Source: Semisulcospira habei (Eukaryota; Mollusca; Gastropoda; Semisulcospiridae). From it: a stretch of DNA of 64,000 nt. The stretch's first letter is position 1. Every line of letters starts with the position of its first letter. The DNA is taken from the NCBI GenBank assembly GCA_036245525.1, contig BTPG01000002.1, positions 161,410,093 to 161,474,092 on the forward strand. Reading direction: 5' to 3'. Below, piece by piece: positions 31,518 through 41,437 of this stretch. The translations under genes and the position numbers were made by a program. The notes below the pieces were generated by a model. The model saw nothing but the letters and a program-made list of their open reading frames with translations, was not told where the DNA came from and did not search any database.

Positions 31518-31614
31518 TTAACTCATTCATCCCGACGGCCGTATTTCCCCAATTTTGTAGTTGTCATCTAACGACTATGCGCCTGCTGTAGTGCGGCAGG
31601 GCTGAATGAGTTAA
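31518..31614 (+). mobile_element. Internally deleted fold-back MITE
   Basis: Ends TTAACTCATTCATCCCGACG and CAGGGCTGAATGAGTTAA are inverted copies. The central hairpin found in other copies is missing. Confidence 0.75.
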
Positions 31615-32004
31615 GGAGATATGGGCCTATGTGTGTACTGTCTTTATCCTTACAAAATAAAGTTTCAGTTCAGTTCACTTCAATACTTCTGCCATTTCTC
31701 TCAAATGATATCAGCAGCCAGTTAATATTTTTCTGTCCCCTGCAAATATACAAATTATTGATCACACCTACTTAAAACAGTGTATTTGTTTCTCAATCTA
31801 TGTATGTTTTTTTGACACCTCAACCTACAGACAACACTGTATGCATTTGTCTTCCTGTCTGCACATGTTTTTTATACTAAATAATAAATAATAAAGGAGA
31901 TTTGTTAAGCGATTATTCTAAAAGTAGCTCTAAGCGCTGATACAATGAAAAATGATACAATAAATGTACAAGTACAATGTACACTCTGTGTATTTGTGGT
32001 GCAG

Positions 32005-32142
32005 TCCGTGCATGACATTCTGGAGGTGCAGACACGAAGCCTGGAGCTGAGCAACGTGTCATCTCTGCCTCTCACTGTCTCTCTCGCCCTCAACTACCCA
32101 TTCAACATCCTCCTGCAATCTGGAGAAAAAGTCCTGGAAACT
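32005..32142 (+). CDS. HYDIN: HYDIN exon d
   Basis: The exon has exactly 46 codons, phase 0 at both ends, with acceptor GTGGTGCAG and donor ACT|GTGAGT. The peptide runs SVHDILEVQTRSLELSNVSS, then LPLTVSLALNYPFNILLQSG. The L-x-N-V-S-S-L-P-L pattern is the usual beginning of a HYDIN/ASH repeat, in which a loop of the filament-binding fold follows the N-x-S motif. It is flanked by two MITE remnants on the left and DIRS copy E on the right. Confidence 0.88.
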
Positions 32143-32354
32143 GTGAGTCCATAGTTGATTTTCCCAATACACAGACTTGTCTGTCATCAAGACAGATTTC
32201 ATTCATTGTTTGGCTTCATTGTGTATAAGTGTCCGGCATGCAGGCATGTGTGCACAAATACAAGTAAGAAGGGAACCAATGAAATGTTCACATTCTCAGA
32301 AAGTAACGAGTTTTCATACCCCCACTGACAATTTTAGAGGGTTTTCATACTCTC

Positions 32355-32562
32355 TTAACCCATTTAACAACGCATTTCACAAATTTTGCAGGTGTCATGT
32401 AAGGACTATGTAGCAGTTGCAGGAGGTGGATCGACCATGATAATTCAAGAGTAGTGCCAGGCTAGCTTGGCGCCTGATGGCACCAAGCTAATCTGGCACT
32501 ACCCCTGAATTATCAAGGTCAAACCATCTCCTGCTGTAGTGCGTTGGGGCTAAATGGGTGAA
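32355..32562 (+). mobile_element. Fold-back MITE copy
   Basis: Starts TTAACCCATTTAACAACG and ends GGGGCTAAATGGGTGA. The central arms GATAATTCAAGAGTAGTGCC and its near complement flank GGCGCCTGATGGCACC. Confidence 0.82.
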
Positions 32563-32932
32563 AAATGTGAATACAGAGGTTTATAATCATGACTGATCAT
32601 ATCAATTATTTGCTATGACTACATTAATTTTTCTGTCACACACATTATCTGCTTATTGCTTGCAAATGTGTATTGTGTTCAGTGTTTTTTTGCTCATGTG
32701 CAAAGCAAAAGTGAGTCTATGTTCTGGACCAGTGGTTGGTCGTCTGTCATCTGTCCGGCGTGTTGCCCATGGTAAACTTTAAGGTTGGCATTTCTCGGAG
32801 ACTATTTAAGCCGCAGTCTTGAAACATGGCCCAAGGATACTTTGTGGCAAGACCTTTCTAAACAAACCAATTTGAATGACCGCTGTCAAAGGTCAAGGTC
32901 ACAGGAGATCAGGAAATAGGTCCAAAATAACC
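32563..32932. other. Intron stretch before copy E
   Basis: No gene was recognised. The phrase GGTCAAGGTCACAGGAGATC resembles degenerate dispersed repeats also seen near 39460 and 45190. Confidence 0.4.
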
Positions 32933-33140
32933 ATTTGTTTCCTCAAAAACATTACCGATGACATTACTGTCTGGAAGTGTCTACTACTTACTCAATTTTA
33001 GCCTAAGAACTTGTTGTGTTCCTTCACCACCCGGGAGGCACTCGGGGAACCCTCATTAGGGCTGAGAGTAGCCTCCCGTCCCAGTCCAGTCAGGCGTCCA
33101 CTACGTGGCCCAATCACAAATCAGTCGTTTCTACTTAGCT
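32933..33140 (+). repeat. Left ITR, copy E
   Basis: Matches in inverted orientation 39053-39232, including CGTCCACTACGTGGCCCAAT and CACAAATCAGTCGT. The two ITRs are almost identical apart from the specific outer ends. Confidence 0.92.
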
Positions 33141-33323
33141 CTGAAGTTTAGACGTGTTAGCCTATCGCTCCACCGACCGTTGCTAACGGTTTTTCCCTGC
33201 TCTTCTTTTTGTGGATTACTGTGTTCCTTCAGATTTGTGTGCTTGGATTTATGTGCCTGTGTGTGTTTTTTCAAGGATTGTACTTCGAGTGAACTGTGTT
33301 TTTCTTCGTTCTGGTGATAACGG

Positions 33324-33354
<31 letters not shown>

Positions 33355-33404
33355 AAACAAACAAACAAAGGAAGGTACTCCCTGTGGTGTTTACTGCTCC
33401 GGAT

Positions 33405-36075
33405 ATGGAGCTTCCTCCACCCGTCGCCACGTCGCAGGAGAGGTAAGGTCTTGGCCCCTCCCTCACAAGGCCCTGGCCCGGGTGCCTGTTTCCGTTGGTT
33501 TCGTCGGATCGCGCATCGCTTTCGTTCTCGTTTTCGCGCATTCCGAGTGCTTGCGCCCAGTCGCCTGCTATTTCTGTTTGTATGTTGCAGTAACCCCGTG
33601 CGTACCTGCGACAAGTGTGGATCTTTCCGGTGGCCGTGTGACGATCATAACGGCCTTCCTTGTACGGGATGCAATTCGGACCATACTTGCACCGTCTGCG
33701 CCGCCTGGCCCGAGCAGCAATGGTCGCAGCTTTGGAGTTTTTACAGGCGCGAGCGTCCGCATTCGCCTAGTGACAGGGCTTCTTTCCTAGAGCCCACATC
33801 AGTGCTTGGCGCTGTTTCCAAACGCGTGGGCGCGGACCGTGAGGATCCACGGAGCCGTCGGCCGCTTGAGCTTTGCTCATCTTCCCTCACTTCTCATCGG
33901 ACACCGCCTGCTGACTCTTACGGGGAGTCCGCCTTAGGGCGCAGCGTTTGCCTTACGGGGGCACGCATACCGCGACTACCCTCGCGTATTACGTTGTCCA
34001 AAATTAATCGAATTTCTGGAGACCGTGAGGATCAGCTGAATCGTTCTCCGCTTGCGATTTCCTCATCCTCTAAACTCTCTAACCGAACACAGCCTGCTGA
34101 CTCTTACGGGGAGTCCGCCTTAGGGCTTAGCGTTTGCCTTACGGGGGCGCGCATACCGCGACATAATTCGCGTCGTATGTTGTCCGCAACTAGTCGCGTT
34201 CTAATGGACCGTGACGATCAACTGCGCTATCGGCCGCTGCACATTGGCTCATCCACAAAGATTTCTAAACGGACAACGCCTGCTGGCTCTTACGGGGAGT
34301 CCGCCTTAGGGCGTAGCGTTTGCCTTCCGGGGGCACGCATTACACGACATGCTTCGCGCAGTCCATTGTCCGAAAATCGTCGTATGCGATCTCATTTACA
34401 CAAGTCTGCGTGCTCTTACGGAGAGCCGCCTATGCGACAACGTACCCGCCGTACAGAGACTGGCGAGAGATCCCGGTCCCGGCGTCATCGGTTTGATGAC
34501 CGTGTTTCTCTTTCTCACGTGACCTCCAATACTCCACACACTCACGCGTCGGGTGACTTCCGTCAGGAGCATCGTTCTACTGTCCGTTCCGATCGCCGCC
34601 GTCCTCGGCATTCATCATCATCTTCCCTTTCATCTCCTTCTCCCGCTTCGGTTCCCCGTTCGGCTTCCAGCTTGTCTCGGTCTGCCCCTCCCCTCCCGTC
34701 CCGTCACCCGTCCCCTTCCCCTCCTCGGCCCCGTAGTCGGACCTCCACTGGTAAAGTTCACCGTGACCACCACTCCCGTCATCGCAGCCGCTCCCGTCAT
34801 CGCAGTCGTTCTCCCCGTTCACGTCACACGGTTCCCTCTAGGTCCCCCCCTTCCGTTTATACCTTTCCCCTGCACCCGCTTCGCCATCTTCCCGCGGTAC
34901 GACGTTCGCCGGTGGCTACAATTTCTCATCCGGACGGGCTCCGCGCCGTTTCTCCCTCACAGACCCTCCATCGGATCTCCCTCCCTACACGCGAGGAGGA
35001 CACCCTTAGTCTACTTCCTGAGGATTCGGTCTCTAATCTCCTCGACTTTGGTGGCCGCTCCCTTTCGCCGCGCTCTGATGTATCGGATGCGCCTGTGTCG
35101 ACTACACTCCCTTCGTCGTCGCGCACGGAAACGCTTCTTTGCATTAATGAAGTGGCTCGTATTGTCGTGGCCGCCCTCCCGAAAGACGAGTGTCCTCCGT
35201 CCCCCCCGCTCAAACGGAAGGTGTCCGCCTTTGTTGATTCGGACCGGCAACAGAAGAGATTCAAGTCGCTGCCTCAACCGCCTGGATTTCAAGATATGCG
35301 GGATTCATTCTCCGCTCATCTACACACGGATTCACAAGACTCCTCCTTTTTTGCGGATTGCAAGTGGCCGACTGACCTTGACATCGCGTTCCGCCAATCT
35401 TGGTACGCGGGCCATTCACAGTCTTTTCAGTGCACACTTCCCACGTTGGACCCTCCAGTTGTGGCGCAACTTGGCGGCAACTCTAAGCTACGTTACACTT
35501 TCCCACGTGGTTTGGATAAGACGGCGTCCCTAGTGCGGAACACCTTGGCCTGTGGGGGTTTTCTGGAGCTTATCACGCATGCTTTTATTCGTCGCATTGA
35601 AGACTCACGAGAATCTTCACCCCTTCTTGGTGATCTCCTCACTTTAGCGGTCGCGGCTAACCGGGCAGCTTATCACTCTTCCGTCAACGCGATGGCGGCT
35701 GCTGCTAACTGTGATCTCATGCGTCGGGATGCCGTTCTACAAGCCTGTCATGGATTGCCCCCTGATTTGAAGTCTCAACTGCGTCGGGCTCCTCTTGGTG
35801 GACGTCTCCTCTTTGGTGAGACTTGGCAGAAAGTAAAGGACGGAAATTTAGACCGCTGGCCCAAAGGCTTTTCCACTTCTCGCTTTCACGCCGCCCGCAA
35901 GGCCGTGAGTCGCGCCCTGTGGAACTCCAGACCCTCTTCGACCTTCATTCCCCGTCATTCCAACGCGTCCCGGAGGGCTCCCACTTTCGGCCGCGGTAAA
36001 CCCGTTCAGACCTCTATCCCCTCCTGGCCCAAGCCTGCCCGCCGCCCTGGTCGAGGCCGCGGCAGGTTTCAATGA
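33405..36075 (+). CDS. DIRS Gag, intact when the start intron is removed (840 aa)
   Basis: Exon 1 is 33405-33442 (MELPPPVATSQE plus AG), exon 2 is 33591-36075; together 2,523 nt and 840 residues with one stop. Read unspliced, the frame closes at the AGG TAA of the donor. Exon 2 begins SNPVRTCDKCGSFRWPCDDH and continues CTGCNSDHTCTVCAAW, a Cys/His cluster likely to bind zinc. Next comes a Ser/Arg-rich half with four ~62-residue repeats (SYGESALGRSVCLTGARI) and RSRHRSRSPRSR tracts. The conserved core (CPPSPPLKRKVSAFVD, RFKSLPQPPGFQDMRDSF, KWPTDLDIAFRQSWYAGHSQ, LDKTASLVRNTLACGGFLEL, NAMAAAANCDLMRRDAVL) and a basic C-terminus RPGRGRGRF follow. It is the only unbroken Gag here. Confidence 0.85.
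33443..33590 (+). other. Candidate gag start intron, copy E (148 nt)
   Basis: Donor GAGAG|GTAAGGTC, acceptor TTTGTATGTTGCAG|TAACC with a T-rich tract (TATTTCTGTTTG). Removing it joins AG+T into Ser and opens 827 further codons. The same intron position and phase occur in C, F, G and H. Confidence 0.88.
33895..34445 (+). repeat. Four tandem coding repeats in gag, copy E
   Basis: Units of about 186 bp start with GCCTGCTGACTCTTACGGGG (33907, 34093, 34279) and a shorter fourth with GTGCTCTTACGGAGAG (34410). Each encodes PAxSYGESALGxSVCLxGARI. Confidence 0.88.
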
Positions 36076-37818
36076 CTACCTTCCGTTCCAGTTCCCGCCG
36101 ACCCCTCGGGAGTCTCCGGTCAGCGGGACACTGGCCCTTTGCAGCGACGTATGGCGGGCGCTGCTACCGGACGACCCTTGGGTCCTTACTGCCATCTCCG
36201 AGGGTCTCTCGATTTCGTTCCGTTCCCCTCCGCCGTTGAGACGATCTCCGGTATGGACAGACGTTCCATCCGACGAGTTAAGAGCTATCACCTTGCGCGG
36301 AGAGGTAGCCTCCCTTCTACAGAAGGCTGCCACGGAGGTAGTGTCTCGTCTCCACTCCCCGGCATTTACAGCCACATATTCGTAGTTCCGAAGCCAGACG
36401 GAAAGTGGCGTCCTGTCATCGATCTCTCGGCGCTGAACAAGTTTATACTGGCTCCGACTTTTCGCATGGAGACCACCCGGACGCTCCGGGTCGCTGTGCA
36501 ACCTATGGATTTTGCAGTCAGCCTCGATCTTTCAGATGCGTATCTCCATGTTCCCATACATCCGGCATCCAGACGGTATCTCCGCTTCACTTTCGAAGGC
36601 GTGATCTACCAGTTTCGCGCCCTTCCCTTCGGTCTCAACCTCAGCCCGTGGGTTTTCACTCGCATCATGGATGCAGTCGTCGCCAAGGCTCGACAGTCCT
36701 CCTCCAGTCCGATCTCCAACTACTTCGACGACCTTCTCTTGAGGAATGCGTCGGAGTCGGTGCTGCGGATGGACAGGGACGCTCTACTCCTGCTCTTGTC
36801 CCGCTTGGGATTTCTCCTCCATGCCCGCAAGTCGGACCTCTCTCCATCTCGCCGGTTTATTCATCTTGGGATGGAATTTGCGACCGACCTCAACCGTGTG
36901 TGTTTACCGGAACCTCGGATCACGAAGTTACCCTCCCTCACTTCTCGGGTTGCCCGGTCGGAATCCGTTCCCGCCAGAGTCTGGCTGCAACTCCTCGGCT
37001 TGATGAATGCAGCGGCGGATCTCCTCCCCCTGGTTCGTCTTCACTCCCGCCCACTTCCGTTACACCTCCTGCTTCATTGGAGGCCATCCTCCGGCGACCT
37101 CGATGCCCTGGTGCCGGTGTCTCCAATCCTTCACTCTCCCCTACGGCGTTGGATGGACACTTCTTGGCTAGCTTCGGGAGTCCCTCTTGCCTCACAGCCT
37201 CCTCAGCTCTCGCTCTGTGTGGATGCGAGTCTCGCTGGGTGGGGTGCACACCTGCTTCCGAGTTTCCTTTCGACGTCCGGCCTCTGGACACCGGACCTGA
37301 CAGACAGACACATCAACTGGCTCGAGCTACAAGCAGTGTGGCAGGCGCTCATGGTGTGGGAAGTCCACCTTTGCAACCAGACGCTTCTTGTCCTGTCGGA
37401 CAACACTACAGTCGTCTCATACATTCAGAAGCAGGGAGGTACACACTCTCCGGATCTTTGCATTCTCCTCTACCGCCTGATGTGCTGGTGCAAGGACCGC
37501 GGCATCTCTCTCCGAGCTCGACATATCCCCGGACGCTTGACCGTCTTGGCCGACTCCCTCTCTCGATGCGGCCAACTTCTCCACACGGAATGGACTCTTC
37601 ACCCGGACATCTTTCAGATGATCTGCGCTCACTGGGAGACTCCCATGATCGACTTATTTGCCACAATTTGGAATCATCAACTTCCCCTCTTCATCTCCCC
37701 CATTCCCGACCCTCTCGCCTGGGCGGTCGATGCGCTATCCATTCCGTGGGATGGACTGATTGCGTATGCCTTTCCACCGACGGTTCTCGTCCCCAAAGTC
37801 CTACCCTGGCGCATGTAA
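36068..37818 (+). pseudogene. RT/RNase H/MT-like ORF, copy E (one-base frameshift)
   Basis: The natural frame overlaps the Gag stop: FNDYLPFQFPPTPRESPVSG begins one base out of the Gag frame, then ALCSDVWRALLPDDPWVL. One T is missing at about 36366 (SPAF-YSR), after which the second frame runs unbroken to 37818: KPDGKWRPVIDLSALNKF, SLDLSDAYLHVPIHP, FGLNLSPWVFTRIMD and YFDDLLL (YFDD rather than YLDD). RNase H is complete (CVDASLAGWG, NWLELQAVW, VLSDNTTVVSY, RARHIPGRLTVLADSLS). The MT-like part (PMIDLFATIWN, YAFPPTVLVPKVL) is cut at about 37803 by a deletion that removes the rest of it and the YR N-terminus. Confidence 0.9.
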
Positions 37819-38806
37819 AGATCTCGCAGACCTGATGGCACATTTTGGACTGCAGCGTCCGGTTCCCCGCTCTCTGATTCCTCGCTGGGACCTACCCTGG
37901 GTCTTGACGTGGCTTAATTCGGACAGATTTGAACCCCTTTCCCTGGCTAGCTTCGCGGATGTGACACGGAAGGCATGCTTCCTTTTGGCCTTAGCCTCGG
38001 CGGCCAGGGTAAGCGAACTACACGCTCTGTCAGCGAGTTCTACCTGCCTCCAATTCCGAGCGAATGGTTCTGTACAATTACTCACAGACCAGCCCTTCCT
38101 CGCCAAGACCCGGTCTCCTTTTACTGCCCCCCCGGTCATAAATATTCGACCTTTGAAACACGCGACCTTTTCTAAGGAGACGCGCCAACAGGATCCCGTG
38201 CGCGCCTTACGCATTTCCATACGCAGATACAAGCCCGTCCGCCGAGGACGATCACGCCTCTTCTACCTTTGAACCCCAAAAGAAATGACATAACAGCTCA
38301 GACAATATCTTCCTGGCTACGTTGGGTCATTCGGTCTGCCTATCAGGATCTTTCCCCTGACGGGGCGAGGCGGCTCAGGATCCGCGCACACGAGGTTCGG
38401 GCCATGGCCACGAGTGCCACCTTCGATCGCAATTGTGCAGTTCGATTTCTCAACGGACACCGCCTGCTGACTCTTACGGGGAGTCCACCTTAGGGCGTAG
38501 CGTTTGCCTTACGGAGGCACGCATACCGCGACATACTTCGCGCAGTAAATTGTCCGAACATCATCATAAGAGATCTCATTTGCAAAAGCCTGCGTACTCT
38601 TACGGAGAGACGCTTATGCGGCAACGTGCCTGCCTTACGGAGGCAGGCGAGAGATCCAGGTCTTGTGGCAGCAGTGGGCTGGCGGGCAGAGTCAACATTC
38701 GCCCGCTTCTACCTCAGGGATCTGTCGGGCCAGCGAGAGAATCTCGCACTGGTGGGGGGACATCGCCACAGCGCAACACTCCCTCCCGGCGCCGGAAGCG
38801 CCGTAG
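37804..38806 (+). pseudogene. Tyrosine recombinase, N-terminally deleted and interrupted, copy E
   Basis: Begins at PGACKDLADLMAHFGLQRPV, so about 100 N-terminal residues (VYEGKW to TYRHLGR) are missing. The catalytic core is good: PRWDLPWVLTWLNSDRFEPL, the catalytic Arg in AARVSELHAL, DPVRALRISIRRYK, a frameshift near 38268, then NDITAQTISSWLRWVIRSAY and HEVRAM. After FDRNCAV a 218-bp stretch of gag sequence interrupts it, and VAAVGWRAESTFARFYLRDL with the Tyr follows from 38665, ending SLPAPEAP and TAG. Confidence 0.88.
38443..38660 (+). repeat. gag segment patched into YR, copy E
   Basis: Corresponds to the gag interval 34258-34477: GATTTCT[C/A]AACGGACA, CTCTTACGGGGAGTCC, GGGCGTAGCGTTTGCCTT and GGCGAGAGATCC. 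It differs at about one base in ten, so its donor was another copy or another repeat unit. It replaces about eight bases of YR. Confidence 0.88.
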
Positions 38807-38918
38807 GTATGCACTTAGCTAAAATTGTCGGGAGTTTGGCGAATGGGTGTGGGGCTCTGTCGTCTGCCCTTTCGGATGGTATTTGGGCGCGGCACCCTCC
38901 ACCTTTTCGCCATTCTTC

Positions 38919-39012
38919 CAGACAGTAATGTCATCGGTAATGTTTTTGAGGAAACAAATTAATTTTTCTCTAAAATATATTTTTTCGAAAAATACTTACC
39001 GATGACATTACT
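38919..39012 (+). repeat. ICR, copy E
   Basis: CCAGACAGTAATGTCATCGG, TTTTTGAGGAAACAAATTAA, TTTTTCTCTAAAATATATTT, CGAAAAATACTTACCGATG. Both halves match the complements of the element's own ends without mismatch as far as I can read. Confidence 0.93.
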
Positions 39013-39052
39013 CGAAGGACCCTCCCACCTGCCCCGCTTGCCGCTGGTAAGC

Positions 39053-39275
39053 TAAGTATCACGACTGATTTGTGATTGGGCCACGTAGTGGACGCCTGAC
39101 TGGACTGGGACGGGAGGCTACTCTCAGCCCTAATGAGGGTTCCCCGAGTGCCTCCCGGGTGGTGAAGGAACACAACAAGTTCTTAGGCTAAAATTGAGTA
39201 AGTAGTAGACACTTCCAGACAGTAATGTCATCGGTAAGTATTTTTCGAAAAAATATATTTTAGAGAAAAATTAAT
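39053..39275 (+). repeat. Right ITR, copy E
   Basis: Inverted copy of the left ITR, with the right-specific terminus GTAAGTATTTTTCGAAAAAA and TTTTAGAGAAAAATTAAT. Confidence 0.92.
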
Positions 39276-39290
39276 ATTTTGACAAAAGAT

Positions 39291-39313
39291 GTTTGTTTCT
39301 TCAAAAACATTAC
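39291..39313 (+). repeat. DIRS left-end fragment (23 bp)
   Basis: GTTTGTTTCTTCAAAAACAT with TAC following: only the outermost left end, 15 bp after the right end of copy E. Confidence 0.55.
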
Positions 39314-40063
39314 ACTAAGTTGGTAAATGTGTGAAAATGCCGATTTTTTTAGAATTGTGGTTTTTATCAAAGTTTTTGGAAACTTTTCAATAAGATTTAG
39401 TGTGAAGGTTGCTGTTGGCAAGACATTTCTATGCATACTAATTTAGGGGACTCATCACAAAGGTCAAGGGTCATAGGGGTTTGACATGTGAAAAATGCTT
39501 AAATTTTGAGAAAATATGGATTTTCAGCCCATAACTTATTGTCACAAAGGTCACACATATGTGCATCAGTCATACATGTGAACCATAAGGGCTTTGCCTT
39601 TATTGTTTCATAAGTAACACGAATGATTGAAACAGCAATTCTGTGTTCATATAACTTTATTTATTGAACTGAGTTATCACTGCTACCTGCATCTGTAATA
39701 TTATAATACTTTGCATTTTAATATCTGAGGAATTTCACACCAGCTATTTTCCCTTGTACATATTCTACTGATGTGGAGAAATGTAGACATGGGTCTGACC
39801 AATTTACCATACATGTGTTCAACTTCTTTTTAATGCTTAACTCATAACAAAAAGTGGTTACGAGGCATTTATGCTGCCTGATAAATTGAATTTATTCCTG
39901 TTTATATCATGTTTGCCAGTGTTTCTGAGTTCAGTCTCTTCTATCTGACTTTTCAATTGGCATTTTCAGTCGATGTATGTTTGCGGCAGCATGGTAGATG
40001 GATGAAATTTCTTGTGAGGTGTAAGCTCTGATGATACAGAATTTACTGTTTAATGGAGAACTT
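39314..40063. other. A/T-rich intron, nothing recognised
   Basis: No coding or RNA signal. Phrases such as CACAAAGGTCAAGGGTCATA resemble diverged dispersed repeats. Confidence 0.45.
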
Positions 40064-40615
40064 CGTTCCGTGGCGCAGTGGAAATTAAAGCATCTGCCAA
40101 TAATGCTGAAAGGTCGAGGTTTGATAACTCGTTCCAAGGTGGAACTTTCTTCTCTAATACATGTCACCATTAATTCGGGCGGACTGTCGGGAGTCCAGGT
40201 ACTCTGGCTCCCTCCCCAGTTGCTTTGGTACCAATTTCAGGCCACTTTATACATGGTTTCTTCAAAAACATTACCGATGGCATTACTGTTAGGAAGGAAG
40301 GTACACTTAGCTTACCGATTTCAGCTGAAATCGGTAAGCTAAGTGTACCTTCCATCCTAATAGTAATGCCATCGGTAAGTATTTTTCGAAAAAATACATT
40401 TTAGAGAAAAATACACTTTCAAGTGATAAAATTTCTGAAACCTCAATAGCTGAGCTGACCCTTCGCACCATGTCAGCGTCCTGTCTTTGTCTTCAGAGTG
40501 AATGTGTGTGTTTCACGTGAGCATGCATGTTGGTTTCAGTTCACAGCGCTTTGAGCAGATTCACAGAATTGAATTGAATATAATGACTGGTATTATTATT
40601 GTTATTATTATTATG
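40064..40615 (+). mobile_element. tRNA-derived SINE, interrupted by a mini-DIRS
   Basis: The head has an A-box-like TGGCGCAGTGG (40071-40081) and a B-box-like GGTTTGATAACTC (40118-40130). The body (GGCTCCCTCCCCAG, TTGGTACC, TTTCAGGCCACTTTA) resumes after the insertion with CTCAATAGCTGAGCTGACCC, TGTCTTTGTCTT and GCGCTTTGAGCAGATT, ending in ATT repeats. A second, headless copy lies at 43850-44100. Confidence 0.75.
40252..40414. mobile_element. Miniature palindromic DIRS derivative (ITR-only)
   Basis: 163 bp containing only a left outer end (GGTTTCTTCAAAAACATTAC to CCGATTTCAG) joined at CAGCTG (40322-40327) to a right outer end (CTGAAATCGG to GTAAGTATTTTTCG and GAGAAAAATAC). The arms pair over about 57 bp with few mismatches. 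It has no gag, RT, YR or ICR. It sits inside the SINE at 40064-40615. Confidence 0.85.
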
Positions 40616-41437
40616 TTTATTAACTGAGGGGAAGAACTGAGTGGAAGGGGTTGCTGAATTGGGAAGCAAAAGGCCTAGTAAAACAAAGACACAGACTTTC
40701 AAAGAAACAGAGGATAAAGTGACCATTTTTGTAGCGTCTTGAATTTCTTCTATGGTTGTTTGCACATTTATTGGCTGTTGTGAACATTCATCATGCTTTG
40801 GACACAAATATAACAAAATTTATAAGATGAGTTTGCCTTTTATGTTTGGTTACTTTGTAGCCTCTGATGCAATAGGTCTCTGTGTTTTCTTTCTGACAGA
40901 AAATGCGCACATGAACATTAAGTAAACAAATGAACTGACAACAAAGTTTGCAAATGTGAAATGTATTAGTATTGTCAGTTTTACTAAGCCATGATAGCTC
41001 AACTAGTTATCACAACACCTTCTGGTGGAATTCATTGACATGATCAGATCATTCTCAGCTATTTCTGTGCTGAGCTCTGTTCATTTTTACACCATTTTTT
41101 TCCTTCAGATTGTTGTCACATGATTAGGGCTCTAATACATGATATATCCCCTTTTGTATGCAATATACAACCCTGTTCAGGAATTTTCATTGTCAGTTAG
41201 CCTTTTCCCAAATTTCTCAATAAATTAACATTTTTACTATTCTGGATAAGTTAATAATTAAGGTTAAGTGACACTATACTATTTCAAAATGTCTGAGGTA
41301 GTATGCTTGAGAAGTTTTATACATGTACTATGGGCAAAATGTGATGTGAGGTGCAGAAAATCATATATTTGAGATGTTTTGCTACTAGGGACAGAGCAGA
41401 ATGTGGTGTTATATGCATTGTTCACTTATTGTTGCAG
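40616..41437. other. Intron stretch, nothing recognised
   Basis: A/T-rich sequence before exon e. I see no gene or clear repeat in it. Confidence 0.5.

Larger units (their letters stand above)
32933..39275 (+). mobile_element. DIRS-like retrotransposon copy E, complete ends
   Basis: This 6,343-bp copy has both ITRs and a full ICR. The ICR reads as the reverse complement of the right end joined to the left end, with the two ends overlapping by AT: left start ATTTGTTTCCTC, right end GAGAAAAATTAAT, ICR complement GAGAAAAATTAATTTG then TTTCCTC. No target duplication is seen (left flank AAATAACC, right flank ATTTTGAC), as expected for integration by a tyrosine recombinase. Gag is intact after splicing. 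RT has a one-base frameshift, and YR lacks its N-terminus and carries a gag-derived insertion. Confidence 0.93.

Noticed and set aside
33211..33600. Long frame upstream of gag E beginning MDYCVPSD with a Lys run
   Set aside because: It reads through a 30-base A-run and the candidate intron. The Cys-rich domain is better reached from the short exon at 33405, and the intron position is shared by four other copies.
36405..37835. A 476-codon frame overlapping RT of copy E
   Set aside because: It is the alternative frame of the RT/RNase H region; conserved motifs are in the other frame.
40064..40140. A tRNA gene
   Set aside because: Only box-like motifs remain, no cloverleaf could be drawn with confidence, and the following body is shared with another dispersed copy, so it is a SINE head.
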